Positions 8,637-18,013 of a stretch of 32,700 nucleotides of DNA are shown here, one piece after another. The stretch's first letter is position 1. Each line of letters opens with the position of its first letter. Position numbers and translations under genes: made by a program. Source of the DNA: Deltaproteobacteria bacterium (GTDB lineage: Bacteria > Desulfobacterota > Desulfuromonadia > Geobacterales > Pseudopelobacteraceae); NCBI GenBank assembly GCA_019162745.1, contig JAFLLC010000157.1, positions 1 to 32,700 of the forward strand, written 5' to 3'. The notes beneath the pieces are model-generated. The model was given only the letters and a program-made list of their open reading frames with translations, was not told where the DNA came from and ran no database searches.

Positions 8637-9563
8637 TCAAGTTTCCAGTGCGCCGATCATGCTCTTGATATCGGCAACTCCATTGGCGACCAGCCAGGCT
8701 TCCATATCTTCAGCTATTTTTTGAGCCGCGCCCGGGTTGATGAAGCTGGCGGTGCCGATCTGGACAGCGGTCGCTCCTGCCAGCATGAATTCGAGCGCAT
8801 CGACCGCATTCATAATCCCGCCGATACCGATAATCGGCAGTTTGACGGCCTTTGCCACCTGCCAGACCATCCGGAGTGCAATCGGCTTGATGGCCGGCCC
8901 GGAAAAACCGCCGGTGATATTGGCCAGGATCGGCCGCCGCCTGTTCAGGTCGATCGCCATGCCGGTCAGGGTGTTGATCAGCGACAACACATCAGCGCCG
9001 GCATCTTCACACGCCCGGGCCATGACAACCACGTCGGTCACGTTGGGGGAGAGCTTGACAATCAGCGGTTTTTTAGTGGCGGCGCGACAGGCTGAAACGA
9101 CCGAGGCCGCACAGTCCGGATCAGTGCCGAAAACTATCCCCCCCTGTTTGACATTCGGGCAGGATATATTCACCTCCAGGCCGGCCACCTCGGGGATTTC
9201 ATCGAGACGGCGGGCCATTTCTGCGTATTCGGCAACGGTGCTGCCAAAAAAGTTGGCGATAGCCGGAGTGCCCACCGAGCGCAGGAACGGAACCTTCTTG
9301 GCGATAAAGGCATCGATACCGACATTTTGCAGGCCGATGGCGTTCAACATGCCGCCGGGTGTTTCAACGATGCGCGGCGTCGGGTTGCCGGCCCGCGGTT
9401 TGAGTGAAAGCCCCTTTGTTACGAAGGCGCCGATCGATGCCAGATCAACGTAATCGGCAAACTCCTCGCCATAGCCGAAAGTGCCGGAGGCGGTCATTAC
9501 CGGGTTACGGAGCTTCATCCCGGCCAGATTGACGGTCATATCAGGTTTTGTGGCAGATTTCAT
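8637..9563 (-). CDS. pyrD: dihydroorotate dehydrogenase B, catalytic subunit
   Basis: A 308-residue FMN-binding TIM-barrel protein oxidising dihydroorotate to orotate in pyrimidine synthesis. It shows [13 protein letters not shown] near the N-terminus, the catalytic-loop cysteine in [11 protein letters not shown] (class 1 enzymes use Cys), and the FMN phosphate site in IIGIGGI and [10 protein letters not shown]. The class 1B assignment comes from its neighbour pyrK. The ATG at 9563 has GGGGGAG 5 bp upstream; a GTG at 9578 is possible but would place that sequence inside the gene. The start overlaps the pyrK stop by a few bases, which suggests translational coupling. Confidence 0.96.
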   Translation of the reverse strand: MKSATKPDMTVNLAGMKLRNPVMTASGTFGYGEEFADYVDLASIGAFVTKGLSLKPRAGNPTPRIVETPGGMLNAIGLQNVGIDAFIAKKVPFLRSVGTPAIANFFGSTVAEYAEMARRLDEIPEVAGLEVNISCPNVKQGGIVFGTDPDCAASVVSACRAATKKPLIVKLSPNVTDVVVMARACEDAGADVLSLINTLTGMAIDLNRRRPILANITGGFSGPAIKPIALRMVWQVAKAVKLPIIGIGGIMNAVDALEFMLAGATAVQIGTASFINPGAAQKIAEDMEAWLVANGVADIKSMIGALET

Positions 9564-9565
9564 AT

Positions 9566-10384
9566 TTACTCCCCCCACTTGAGTTCGCCAGAATCAAAAA
9601 CCGGCCCTTCAGTGCAAACACAGCGGTAATCAGGGTTTTCCGCTGAATGGGAGTGTCCCGGAGCTACGCAGCCGAGACAGGCGCCGACACCGCACGCCAT
9701 ATACCCTTCCAGCGAAACCTGACAGGGGATATTACGCCCGGCAGCGATTTCGGCAACGGCGTTCAGCATACCGTGTGGACCGCAGGCGTAGATTGTCGCC
9801 CGTCCCTGCAGCTGATTCAACCGCCGCAGCAGCGCCTCGGTCACCAGACCACATTCCCCAAGAGAGCCATCTTCGGTGGCGGTATAACACTCAACCCCCA
9901 GTCGTTCAAACTCAGTGATGCAGAGAATATCATCCCTCGTCCGCCCACCGGCAAAAAGCCTGACCTTTGACTCCTTAACCAGTTCTTTGGCCAGCAGATA
10001 GAGTGGCGCCAACCCTACCCCGCCGCCAACGATAAGCTTTTCTTCATCCGCCGCTCCAAGGTCAAATCCTTTGCCAAGCGGCCCGAGAATATCAAGCAGA
10101 TCCGAACCATGCAGCGTTGACAGCATCGCTGTACCCTTCCCCACCACCCGGTAGAGCATCTCCAGATACGGCTGCGGAACAGCGCCGCTCTGGGCAGGAG
10201 TGTAGGTGCCGATATCAAAAATGCCGAAGGGGCGGCGCAGCAGCGGGTCGATGGCGCCATTAACGCGCACCATGACAAACTGGCCGGGACGTGATTCGGC
10301 ACATTCCGGTGGGGCGGTCATGCGCATCCGCCAGTATCCGGGCGAGACCTCCACGTTTGAAAGAATCATTGCGGTAAACTGCAT
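9566..10384 (-). CDS. pyrK: dihydroorotate dehydrogenase B, electron-transfer subunit
   Basis: A 272-residue ferredoxin-reductase-like protein with an FAD domain ([10 protein letters not shown] and [10 protein letters not shown], about residues 32-58), a nucleotide-binding domain ([11 protein letters not shown]) and a C-terminal [2Fe-2S] site. Its cysteines lie in [11 protein letters not shown] and YRCVCTEGP, the PyrK spacing. It passes electrons from the PyrD flavin to NAD+. The ATG overlaps the rimI TAA (TAATG), and its own stop abuts pyrD, so rimI, pyrK and pyrD look like one transcript. Confidence 0.96.
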   Translation of the reverse strand: MQFTAMILSNVEVSPGYWRMRMTAPPECAESRPGQFVMVRVNGAIDPLLRRPFGIFDIGTYTPAQSGAVPQPYLEMLYRVVGKGTAMLSTLHGSDLLDILGPLGKGFDLGAADEEKLIVGGGVGLAPLYLLAKELVKESKVRLFAGGRTRDDILCITEFERLGVECYTATEDGSLGECGLVTEALLRRLNQLQGRATIYACGPHGMLNAVAEIAAGRNIPCQVSLEGYMACGVGACLGCVAPGHSHSAENPDYRCVCTEGPVFDSGELKWGE

Positions 10385-10854
10385 TACGGGCTCTCCTTAA
10401 GTGGTTTTTCCATCAGAATCGCATCTTCTGTTGATTCATAATATCCGGTACGAATACCGACACGTGTGAAGTCAAGTTTTTCATAAAGCGAAATAGCCGC
10501 AATGTTGGAGGCGCGCACTTCCAACGACATGACCTCTGCTCCCTTTTCGAGCGCCAGGCTGAACGCATGCTCCAGTAACATCCGCGCAATGCCTCTTCCC
10601 CGCCGGCTGGACTGGACTGCAATGTTCAGTATCTGCGCCTCTTCAAACAGTGACATCAGGCAGGCATAGCCTACCACATTCCCCTCTTCAACGGCTACGA
10701 ACGGCCACGAATACCGGGCTGCGATCTCATCTTTGAAATGTTCATGTTTCCAGGGGACCGGATATGAGGCGACCTCAATTGCCACTACGGCCTCAAGGTC
10801 ATCCTCGATCATTACCCGGATATGTAACAACGGCTGCTGATTCATAAGCGGCAT
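10384..10854 (-). CDS. rimI: ribosomal-protein-alanine N-acetyltransferase RimI
   Basis: A 156-residue GNAT acetyltransferase. It has the acetyl-CoA loop SRRGRGIARMLLEHA (motif A, about residues 83-97), EVRASNIAAISLYEKLDF (motif B) and the PVPWKHEHF substrate region typical of RimI, which acetylates the N-terminal alanine of a ribosomal protein or related targets. The start might instead be the ATG at 10845 (MNQQ). It heads the rimI-pyrK-pyrD group and is divergent from marR across a 112-bp spacer. The substrate is inferred from the family. Confidence 0.85.
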   Translation of the reverse strand: MPLMNQQPLLHIRVMIEDDLEAVVAIEVASYPVPWKHEHFKDEIAARYSWPFVAVEEGNVVGYACLMSLFEEAQILNIAVQSSRRGRGIARMLLEHAFSLALEKGAEVMSLEVRASNIAAISLYEKLDFTRVGIRTGYYESTEDAILMEKPLKESP

Positions 10855-10905
10855 ATAATAAGCAAAGCTTCTCTTCTTGTAAACGCTTTAAACACACATT
10901 TACGA

Positions 10906-10939
10906 TTGACAGTACACTTATTATCTGCATAACTATAGT
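10906..10939 (+). promoter_or_regulatory. sigma70 promoter with overlapping palindrome, upstream of marR
   Basis: A perfect -35 TTGACA (10906-10911) is followed after 17 nt by ATAACT (10929-10934), which has an extended TGC just before it. The 8-bp palindrome ACTATAGT (10932-10939) overlaps the -10 and probable start site and could be half of a MarR-type operator. AAGGGA near 10952 serves as the ribosome binding site of marR. Confidence 0.55.
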
Positions 10940-10966
10940 ATCTCTGTATTAAAGGGACTCAAAATT

Positions 10967-11410
10967 ATGTATGACATTGAAGAAAGTATCGGATTTCTGT
11001 TGTCAAAGGCCTACCAGCGTGCCTGGGCGATTTTAAGGGAAGAGATTGAACAGTATGACCTCACCCCGCCGCAGTTCGCCCTTCTTGCTTTCCTCTGGCA
11101 GCAGGACGGCTTGACGCAGGTCGAGCTCTCTGAAAAAGGACAGGTCGACCGCTCGACTATCGGCGGCCTGATTGATCGACTGGAACGGGTTGGTCTGCTT
11201 GAACGCCGTCAGCACCCGCAGGACCGCCGGGCGCACCTTATTTATCTCACGGAACAGGGCAAAGCGATAGAGGGTGCCCTCTCTGTATGTGCTGGACGGT
11301 CGCTGGAACGTTTTACATCGGGCCTGAATGAGAATGAGCTTACAGAGCTCAGACGAATGCTGAATATTTTACGCGGTGAACGGAGGGTTTATGAATTTCC
11401 TTCATGCTAG
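10967..11410 (+). CDS. MarR-family transcriptional regulator
   Basis: A 147-residue winged helix-turn-helix protein. The DNA-recognition part reads LTQVELSEKGQVDRSTIGGLIDRLERVGLLERRQHPQDRRA (about residues 49-90), with the wing Asp-Arg-Arg typical of MarR. Dimerisation helices flank it. The family usually represses adjacent efflux genes and lets go on binding a small phenolic or drug ligand; that role is inferred from the following genes. Its 3' end overlaps the start of the TolC-type gene by 20 bp, so regulator and pump are probably one transcript under autogenous control. Confidence 0.9.
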   Translation: MYDIEESIGFLLSKAYQRAWAILREEIEQYDLTPPQFALLAFLWQQDGLTQVELSEKGQVDRSTIGGLIDRLERVGLLERRQHPQDRRAHLIYLTEQGKAIEGALSVCAGRSLERFTSGLNENELTELRRMLNILRGERRVYEFPSC

Positions 11411-12665
11411 CCTTACAGCTGTTATCTGCCTCGGCATGGCAACCTACTCCTGGGGTGCTCCATTATCCCTGCAGGATTGCCTGCAAAGAGCAAGCGACAA
11501 TAATCCTGCCCTGAAAAGTGCCGTCTGGGACAGCCGCATCGCCAGGGAAAACAGCCGTTCGGCATCAGCCTCCATGTATCCAGCTGTTGACGCCCATGCC
11601 GGGTACACGATGCAACTGGAACCACAGGCAATAAAGTCAGCTGGAGGCACGACTGAAACCCAGGAATCTGATTATGCTTTTGCTGGTGTTGCCGCCAGCT
11701 ATACTCTCTACGATTTCGGACGGCGCAATGCCCGGATCCGACAGGCGAATGCATACACCGAAGCGGCTTCCGAGAGCTTCCTGTTCAACAAAGGTGATGT
11801 CACATTGCAGGTGATCGAAGCTTATTTCAGAATTCTTGAAGCCGACAGACTGATTCAGGCGGCAGATGAGGAGGTTATCCAAATAACGGAGCATCGCCGC
11901 GTAGCTCAGGTTCTGTTTGAGGAGGGGGTCGTTACCCGCAATGATGTCCTGCAGGCAGAAGTACGCCTCGCTTCTGCCGAGCAAAAACGGCTGACAGCCA
12001 CCAACGTACGTAATAACGGCTGGCTGCTGCTTAATTTCCTCACCGGCAGTGAACCCGGATTCCGGGGCGAACTGGACGAAACATCTTCACTTAACAACTC
12101 ACACGAGAATACGGCAAACAACACCGACAGCCTGAGCAATCGTCACGACCTCAAGGCACAGAAGCAGATTCTTGAAGCGCGCGAGTTTGAGGTGCAGGCC
12201 AACAGGGAAAACTATCTGCCCGAAATATATACCCGTCTCGGCATGGATTATGTTCAAAACGACAAAGTTCGTGAGCAGGCCATTTACTCGGCAACGCTCG
12301 GCATTCGCGTCAACCTGTTCGATGGTTTTGCTTCGCAGGCGGCACACAATAAGGCGGTCAAAGAGCGTTCAAAACAGCAGGGCACTCTCAGACTGGCGGA
12401 ACAACACGCACAGCTTGAGATCACAACCGCCCGCAATGATGCCGGTGTGGCAAAAGGACGTATCACCGTCTCAGAAGCTGCGATAAAGCAGAGTGAAGAG
12501 AATCTGAGAATCAACCGGGAGCGTTATCAGGAAAGGGTCGGAACTGCCTCGGAAGTACTGGATGCCCAGACGCTGGTCACACAGACAAAAACCGAATACT
12601 ACCGGGCGATCTATGACTTTCAGACCGCCACTGCCCGTCTGCAGAATGCACTTGGAGAACTTTAA
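11391..12665 (+). CDS. TolC-family outer-membrane efflux protein
   Basis: A 424-residue outer-membrane channel with a signal peptide (residues 1-24, ending near SWGA). It begins LSLQDCLQRASDNNPALKSA, the usual start of the outer-membrane efflux protein repeat, and has two long heptad-like helical repeats with YDFGRRNARIRQANAY in the first and NLFDGFASQAAHNKA in the second. Trimers would form the exit duct of a three-part pump. The ATG at 11391 has GGAGG 4 bp upstream; an in-frame GTG at 11376 is less likely. It lies inside the marR-tolC-emrA-emrB operon. Confidence 0.92.
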   Translation: MNFLHASLTAVICLGMATYSWGAPLSLQDCLQRASDNNPALKSAVWDSRIARENSRSASASMYPAVDAHAGYTMQLEPQAIKSAGGTTETQESDYAFAGVAASYTLYDFGRRNARIRQANAYTEAASESFLFNKGDVTLQVIEAYFRILEADRLIQAADEEVIQITEHRRVAQVLFEEGVVTRNDVLQAEVRLASAEQKRLTATNVRNNGWLLLNFLTGSEPGFRGELDETSSLNNSHENTANNTDSLSNRHDLKAQKQILEAREFEVQANRENYLPEIYTRLGMDYVQNDKVREQAIYSATLGIRVNLFDGFASQAAHNKAVKERSKQQGTLRLAEQHAQLEITTARNDAGVAKGRITVSEAAIKQSEENLRINRERYQERVGTASEVLDAQTLVTQTKTEYYRAIYDFQTATARLQNALGEL

Positions 12666-12669
12666 ACTC

Positions 12670-12696
12670 ACCCCCTCCTTCCTTTAAGGAGGGGGT
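12670..12696. repeat. palindromic repeat between the tolC-type gene and emrA
   Basis: An 11-bp perfect stem (arms 12670-12680 and 12686-12696, C/T-rich then G/A-rich) around a 5-nt loop, 5 bp past the channel gene stop. It is followed by a G-rich tail. It sits inside the operon, so it is more likely a dispersed extragenic palindrome or an mRNA processing/attenuation site than a full terminator; there is no T run. Confidence 0.6.
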
Positions 12697-12722
12697 TGGG
12701 GGTGGTTAATACCGGAGGATAT

Positions 12723-13847
12723 ATGGCAGAAGAGAATAAATCATCAACGGAACCACAGGACTCAGCTGAGCCCATGTCGGCAGAACCAGAGCCGGGTTCA
12801 AAACCGGCTAGCAACAAGAAGATCAAAGTGCTGCTCATTTTAATGGCACTTTTTATTATCGGAGGGTGGTTTGGCCTGAAATGGTTCATCTCCGCCAGAA
12901 GCAACATTGAAACCGATAACGCCTTTATCGAGGCCCGTATAGTCCCGGTCTCATCCAAGGTTTCCGGTACGGTAGCGCGAGTGCTTGTCGACGACAACCA
13001 GTTTGTCAAGCGGGGTGATCTGCTCCTTGAAATTGACGAACGCGATTATCAGCTTCAGATTGCACAGGCTGCTGCCGGAGTCGGCATGGCTGAGAATGAA
13101 ACGGGCGGCGAGCAGATGAAGGTAGAGGGTGCTCGTGCGGCACTGCAATCAGCCAAAGCCCGCTTTGATCAGGCAGCCGTGGATCAGCAGCGCGCTGAAA
13201 AGCTGTACCGTCGCGATGTCCTGCCAAAAGAGCAGCTGGATCGCACAACAACTGCCCTTCGAGTGGGTGAAGCACAACTGAAAGAAGCGGAGGGAGGGCT
13301 CAAACGTGCCCAGGCTGAAGCCGGACTGGCGGTAAAGTCAGGCGGTAAAGCCAAAATACTCCAGCGCAAAGCACAGCTGGATGAAGCCGAACTGAAACTC
13401 TCATACACAAAAGTCTACGCCCCCCGGGATGGCTACATCACCCGTAAATCAGTGGAGGCGGGTGTCAATATCCAGGCCGGACAGCCGCTGATGGCCCTTG
13501 TGCCGCTGCAGGAAGCCTGGATCACCGCCAACTACAAGGAGCGTCAGCTCACCTATCTGAAACCGGGACAAAAGGTCGAGTTTTCTGTCGATGCCTACCC
13601 GGGCAAAACCTTCAACGGCACGGTGGACAGCATCATGGCCGGTACCGGGGCAGCATTTTCGCTGCTCCCCCCTGAAAACGCCAGCGGCAATTATGTAAAA
13701 GTCGTCCAGCGGGTGCCGGTCAAGATAAACATCGATAAAAATGCCGATCCGGAACGACTGCTGCGCGTCGGCATGAGTGTCATTCCGGTCGTGCTGACCG
13801 GCAGGACCAGCGGAGACGTGCTGAGGGAATTGAATCCCTTTAAATGA
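12723..13847 (+). CDS. EmrA/HlyD-type membrane fusion protein
   Basis: A 374-residue periplasmic adaptor anchored by one N-terminal membrane helix (about residues 35-55, after an acidic, Pro/Ser-rich cytoplasmic tail). Next comes the biotinyl-lipoyl half VSGTVARVLVDDNQFVKRG, a coiled-coil hairpin (about 110-220, Ala/Gln/Lys-rich) and the second lipoyl half YAPRDGYITRKSVEAG. A beta-barrel follows. It would link the EmrB-type transporter to the TolC-type channel. GGAGG lies 4 bp before the ATG at 12723; an upstream TTG at 12696 starts inside the palindrome and is rejected. Its TGA overlaps the next ATG. Confidence 0.93.
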   Translation: MAEENKSSTEPQDSAEPMSAEPEPGSKPASNKKIKVLLILMALFIIGGWFGLKWFISARSNIETDNAFIEARIVPVSSKVSGTVARVLVDDNQFVKRGDLLLEIDERDYQLQIAQAAAGVGMAENETGGEQMKVEGARAALQSAKARFDQAAVDQQRAEKLYRRDVLPKEQLDRTTTALRVGEAQLKEAEGGLKRAQAEAGLAVKSGGKAKILQRKAQLDEAELKLSYTKVYAPRDGYITRKSVEAGVNIQAGQPLMALVPLQEAWITANYKERQLTYLKPGQKVEFSVDAYPGKTFNGTVDSIMAGTGAAFSLLPPENASGNYVKVVQRVPVKINIDKNADPERLLRVGMSVIPVVLTGRTSGDVLRELNPFK

Positions 13848-15400
13848 GCGAAGATAAAACCGTAAATAAATGGCTGATCACGATTACCGTCATGCTCCCC
13901 GCAATCATGGAGATCATCGACACCTCGGTCGCCAACGTCGCCCTGCCGCACATGCAGGGGGCCCTCAATGCCGGGACGGACGAGGTCACCTGGGTACTGA
14001 CCTCCTATCTCGTTGCCAACGCCGTGGTACTCCCGATGACCGGCTGGCTGTCACGCGTTTTCGGCCGCAAGCGCTTCCTGATGACCTGTATCGTCCTTTT
14101 CACGCTGGCATCACTGCTCTGCGGCGCGGCACCGAACCTGGCGTCACTGATTTTCTTCCGCATCCTGCAGGGGGCCGCCGGCGGGGCCTTGATCCCGATC
14201 AGCCAGGCGATTCTCATGGAAACATTCCCCCCCCATCAGCGCGGCATGGCAATGGCCATCTTCGGGGTAGGCGCCATGTTCGGCCCGATCGTCGGTCCGG
14301 CTCTGGGGGGATGGATCACCGACAACATGAGCTGGCGCTGGATCTTCTACATCAATCTTCCGATCGGTATTATCTCTATAATCATGTCCGCCTTCTTTAT
14401 TTTTGATCCTGACTATCTGCGCCAGAAAGTCAAAGCCATGAAGATCGATTACTGGGGGCTATTCTTGCTGGTTGCCAGTATGGGCTCGCTGCAGGTAGTG
14501 CTGGATAAGGGGCAGCAGGAGGATTGGTTCAACTCGTCATTCATCATCTCGTTCAGCATCATAACTGTCCTTTCCCTGGTAGCGCTGGTCTGGGTCGAAC
14601 TGACCCATGAACATCCGATCATCAACCTGCGCCTGTTCAAAAATGTATCGTTCTCGGCCGGCAACATGATCATGTTCGTGGTCGGTTTTGCCCTCTACAG
14701 CTCCATCATGCTGATCCCGCTCTTCCTCCAGACCCTGATGGGCTACTCAGCCACCGATGCGGGAATGGTTATGGCCCCGGGCGGAGTGGCGACACTCCTC
14801 ACCATGCCGCTGATCGGAGCGGCACTGGCCAAACGGGACGGCCGCAAAATCGTTTTTTTCGGACTGCTGCTCGGAGCGACCTCGATGTTCATCATGCAGG
14901 GGCTCAACCTGCAGGGGGCCTTCTGGAATTACACCTGGCCAAGGATTGTCCTGGGGTTCGGGCTGGCGATGATCTTTGTGCCGCTGACCACCGTTACTCT
15001 CGCCTCTATCTCCCGTGAAGAGATGGGCAATGCTACCGGCATGTTCAACCTGCTGCGCAATATCGGCGGCAGCGTCGGCATCGCCATGGCAGCTACCCTG
15101 CTGACCCGTTACCAGCAGTTTTACCAGACGACTCTTGTTGCCAACGTCAATCCGTACAACCCGGTCTGGCAGACCCGTTTCGAGAGCCTGAAACAGGCGC
15201 TGATTTCCAAGGGGATTGCCGCCTCTCAGGCCGACACGACTGCGCTCGGCATCATGTATGGAGCCGTGCGCCGCCAGGCGGGAGCAATGGCCTTCAACCG
15301 CATCTTCTTCATTATCGGTCTGGCTTTCCTGATCATCATTCCACTGCTGTTCCTGCTGAAGCGTCCTTCGCACACCGATGGTGGCGGCATGGGGCATTAA
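13844..15400 (+). CDS. EmrB/QacA-type drug:proton antiporter (MFS, DHA2)
   Basis: A 518-residue integral membrane protein with about 14 hydrophobic helices, as in the DHA2 branch of the major facilitator superfamily. It carries MEIIDTSVANVALPHMQG in helix 1 and GWLSRVFGRKRFL in the loop between helices 2 and 3. It also has the motif-C-like stretch FGVGAMFGPIVGPALGGW in helix 5. The family exports hydrophobic toxicants using the proton gradient; the substrate here is unknown. Start and upstream stop overlap as ATGA, pointing to translational coupling with the adaptor. Confidence 0.94.
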   Translation: MSEDKTVNKWLITITVMLPAIMEIIDTSVANVALPHMQGALNAGTDEVTWVLTSYLVANAVVLPMTGWLSRVFGRKRFLMTCIVLFTLASLLCGAAPNLASLIFFRILQGAAGGALIPISQAILMETFPPHQRGMAMAIFGVGAMFGPIVGPALGGWITDNMSWRWIFYINLPIGIISIIMSAFFIFDPDYLRQKVKAMKIDYWGLFLLVASMGSLQVVLDKGQQEDWFNSSFIISFSIITVLSLVALVWVELTHEHPIINLRLFKNVSFSAGNMIMFVVGFALYSSIMLIPLFLQTLMGYSATDAGMVMAPGGVATLLTMPLIGAALAKRDGRKIVFFGLLLGATSMFIMQGLNLQGAFWNYTWPRIVLGFGLAMIFVPLTTVTLASISREEMGNATGMFNLLRNIGGSVGIAMAATLLTRYQQFYQTTLVANVNPYNPVWQTRFESLKQALISKGIAASQADTTALGIMYGAVRRQAGAMAFNRIFFIIGLAFLIIIPLLFLLKRPSHTDGGGMGH

Positions 15401-15403
15401 ATA

Positions 15404-15425
15404 ACCCCGCCGCAAGCAGCGGGGT
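15404..15425 (+). terminator. terminator-like hairpin after emrB
   Basis: ACCCCGC (15404-15410) pairs with GCGGGGT (15419-15425) around an 8-nt loop, 4 bp past the stop codon. There is no T run on either strand, so it may be a weak or Rho-assisted end. It separates the efflux operon from the convergent ppk. Confidence 0.5.
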
Positions 15426-15513
15426 ATCTGTAACCTTAGTTGGTGCTTGAATCGCCACAAGGAGGGTATTTACTCTCAGAGATTACCGGGGATATGGCTA
15501 TCACCACTCAACG

Positions 15514-17925
15514 CTATGATGTTACATTTTTCTTGATCTTCTTCTTTTTCAAATTTTCTTTGACCCGCTTTTCAGCTCTTGCGATCAACAGCCGATGGCT
15601 CCCCTCGCCCTGTCCATCGGCAGTTTTACGCTGAATATAGGCACCATCCGGCTGCATATCCCATGCGGAGCGCTGGTCCGCCAGATGAGTTTCAAATACC
15701 GTGCGCAGCTCTCTGGTCAATTCAGGAGGCTCCACCGGACAGAGGATCTCGACCCGAGCCTCCAGATTACGTTTCATCGCGTCGGCCGAAGCGATGAAAT
15801 ATTCTTCAGCACCGCCGTTGCGGAAATAGTAGATACGGGCATGTTCCAGAAACCTTCCGACGACACTGACCACCCGAATATTTTCAGAAAGCCCCGGAAT
15901 TCCAGGCCGAAGACGACAGGTATCACGAACAATCAGATCGATTTTGACCCCGGCCATTGAGGCCCTGTACAGGGCACGAACAACATCTCCATCCTCAAGT
16001 GCGTTTATTTTGAATTGGATCAGCCCGCCTCCGGCGGTCCGATGCATATCGATCTCACGCTCTATTTTTTCAAGCAGCGCTTTTTTCAGCATCCGTGGAG
16101 CCAGGGCAATCTTTGAATACTTACGCTTGAGCATGAAACCGGTCGTGAGAAAATTAAACAGCTCGGTGACATCCTCGGCGAGGACCTTATCGCAGGTCAA
16201 CAGACCGACATCACTGTACAAACGGGCGGTCTCAGCGTGATAATTACCGGTGCCGATGTGCAGGTAGCGACGCAGGCCGTTATAATCCTGACGCACGACC
16301 ATGATAACCTTGCAGTGGGTCTTTAAGCCGATCACGCCGTATGTAACGTGAACTCCAGCTTCCTCCATCCGCTCAGCCAGACTGATGTTGGTCGCCTCGT
16401 CAAACCGGGCCTTCAGCTCGACAACAACGGCGACCTGTTTGCCGTTATGAGCGGCAAGGACCAGGGCATCGATTATCCGGCTCTGGCGGGAGGTGCGATA
16501 AAGTGTCATCTTGATCCCGCGAACCTTGGGATCTGTCGCCGCCTCACGCAAAAAACGTTCGACCGAAGTTGAAAACGATTCATAGGGGTGCTGCAGCAGA
16601 ATCGCCCCGGCATCACGAATAATGTGGAAAATGTTGCGGGGCGTTTGCAACTGCGGATGGTCTATAGGGTGGTGCGGGGCGTCATGCAGCCGGGGGAAGT
16701 CGAGATGCGTCAATTCGAAAAGATCGCGCATCGCGAGTAAACCGGGGATCTCAAACACGTCCGTTGCCTCATCCAGCTCCAGTTCGGCTGCCAGACGACC
16801 GCGATGTAGCGGCTCCATGCCGATACCGATCTCGAGCCGGACGATCGGGGCAAACTTACGATCCTTCAGCTCTGATTCGATCATCGCCATCAGGTCATCG
16901 GCCTCATCTTCATCCTTTTCGGTATTGGCATTCCTGGTTACCCTGAAAAGCTCGCACGACACGATCTCCATACCCGGAAAAAGCATATCCAGATTATTCA
17001 TCATGACATCTTCAAGCCTGATAAAGTGTTCCCCCTTGCCGACCCTTATAAAGCGCGGTGTCCCGGCATCAACCGGCACCTTGATCCGTACCAGTGAAGC
17101 CTGCTTGGCCCTTGGGTAACGAAGTGACACGAGCAGATTGAGCGACAGATTGGAGATAAAGGGAAACGGGTGGGCCGGATCAATTGATTGCGGCGTCAGC
17201 AGCGGAAAGATGTTCTGGTAGTAAAACTCTCTCAGCAGCTTTTTTTCCTTAGGGGTCAATTCATCATAGCGCTCGATCAGAATGTTTTTTTCTTCCAGGA
17301 GACCACATATTTCGCGGTACGACTGTTCCTTGCGTGCCTCGATATAACGGATTTCAGCATAACACTCGGTCACCTGCTGACGCGCCGTGCGGCCATCGAG
17401 CGTCAATTCCCGCATTCCGGCTCCGATCTGCTGTTTCAGACCGCCGATCCGTTTCATAAAGAACTCGTCCAGATTGCCGCTGACGATGGCGATGAACTTG
17501 AGCCTCTCCAGCAGCGGCGTACGCTGGTCCTCAGCTTCGTGCAGCACACGCCGGTTGAACGACAACCAGGTCAACTCGCGGTTCAAGAACCACTGACTGT
17601 CATTCAGATCAAACTGTGCAGCTCCCTGGCTTGAAATATCACCCTTTTCTTTAGTGGTTCCCTTCGCTTTGACAGACACAATTTTTGAGGATTTAGATCT
17701 GGTGTTCTTCGGCTGAGAACTCATTGACGTAACAGTTTTTGTAGCAACTGCTTTCAATCTGGAGGTTTTATGTTTGGCGACTTTCGCTTTTGCTGCCTGT
17801 GATTTGGCCATCTTCGGCTTGATAATATTCTGGCTTTTCATCTCGTTAATATCGACCGATGGCGGAGTGCTGCTGTCGATATCCGTTTGTGTGGCAAACA
17901 ACTTGTTTTTTGCTGGTTCTGTCAC
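15514..17925 (-). CDS. ppk: polyphosphate kinase 1 with lysine-rich N-terminal extension
   Basis: An 803-residue enzyme that reversibly builds polyphosphate from ATP. The conserved PPK1 part starts near residue 113 (FLNRELTWLSFNRRVLHEA) and includes NLDEFFMKRIG, YRTSRQSRI, ELKARFDEATNI and the phosphohistidine region HIGTGNYHAETARLY. The first 108 residues are low-complexity and rich in Lys, Ser, Thr and Ala, and the last 25 residues are also lysine-rich. E. coli PPK is about 688 residues, so the extension is an addition. The start is GTG at 17925 with AGGGAG upstream; internal ATGs (residues 30 and 39) would shorten but not remove the extension. It lies 88 bp after pfk on the same strand and may be cotranscribed. 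Confidence 0.95.
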   Translation of the reverse strand: MTEPAKNKLFATQTDIDSSTPPSVDINEMKSQNIIKPKMAKSQAAKAKVAKHKTSRLKAVATKTVTSMSSQPKNTRSKSSKIVSVKAKGTTKEKGDISSQGAAQFDLNDSQWFLNRELTWLSFNRRVLHEAEDQRTPLLERLKFIAIVSGNLDEFFMKRIGGLKQQIGAGMRELTLDGRTARQQVTECYAEIRYIEARKEQSYREICGLLEEKNILIERYDELTPKEKKLLREFYYQNIFPLLTPQSIDPAHPFPFISNLSLNLLVSLRYPRAKQASLVRIKVPVDAGTPRFIRVGKGEHFIRLEDVMMNNLDMLFPGMEIVSCELFRVTRNANTEKDEDEADDLMAMIESELKDRKFAPIVRLEIGIGMEPLHRGRLAAELELDEATDVFEIPGLLAMRDLFELTHLDFPRLHDAPHHPIDHPQLQTPRNIFHIIRDAGAILLQHPYESFSTSVERFLREAATDPKVRGIKMTLYRTSRQSRIIDALVLAAHNGKQVAVVVELKARFDEATNISLAERMEEAGVHVTYGVIGLKTHCKVIMVVRQDYNGLRRYLHIGTGNYHAETARLYSDVGLLTCDKVLAEDVTELFNFLTTGFMLKRKYSKIALAPRMLKKALLEKIEREIDMHRTAGGGLIQFKINALEDGDVVRALYRASMAGVKIDLIVRDTCRLRPGIPGLSENIRVVSVVGRFLEHARIYYFRNGGAEEYFIASADAMKRNLEARVEILCPVEPPELTRELRTVFETHLADQRSAWDMQPDGAYIQRKTADGQGEGSHRLLIARAEKRVKENLKKKKIKKNVTS

Positions 17926-18013
17926 CGTAAGGCTCCCTGATGAAGGTAGTTGATATATCTGATAATACTACATTGTTTTTGGTCAAGCACAAGGATTGAG
18001 AAGAGTTTCGAGG

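Noticed and set aside
8737-9453. Open frame of 238 codons on the plus strand
   Set aside because: Antisense shadow of pyrD with no family resemblance.
14747-15460. Open frame of 237 codons on the minus strand
   Set aside because: Antisense to the EmrB-type transporter; His/Gln/Arg-rich composition typical of a shadow frame.
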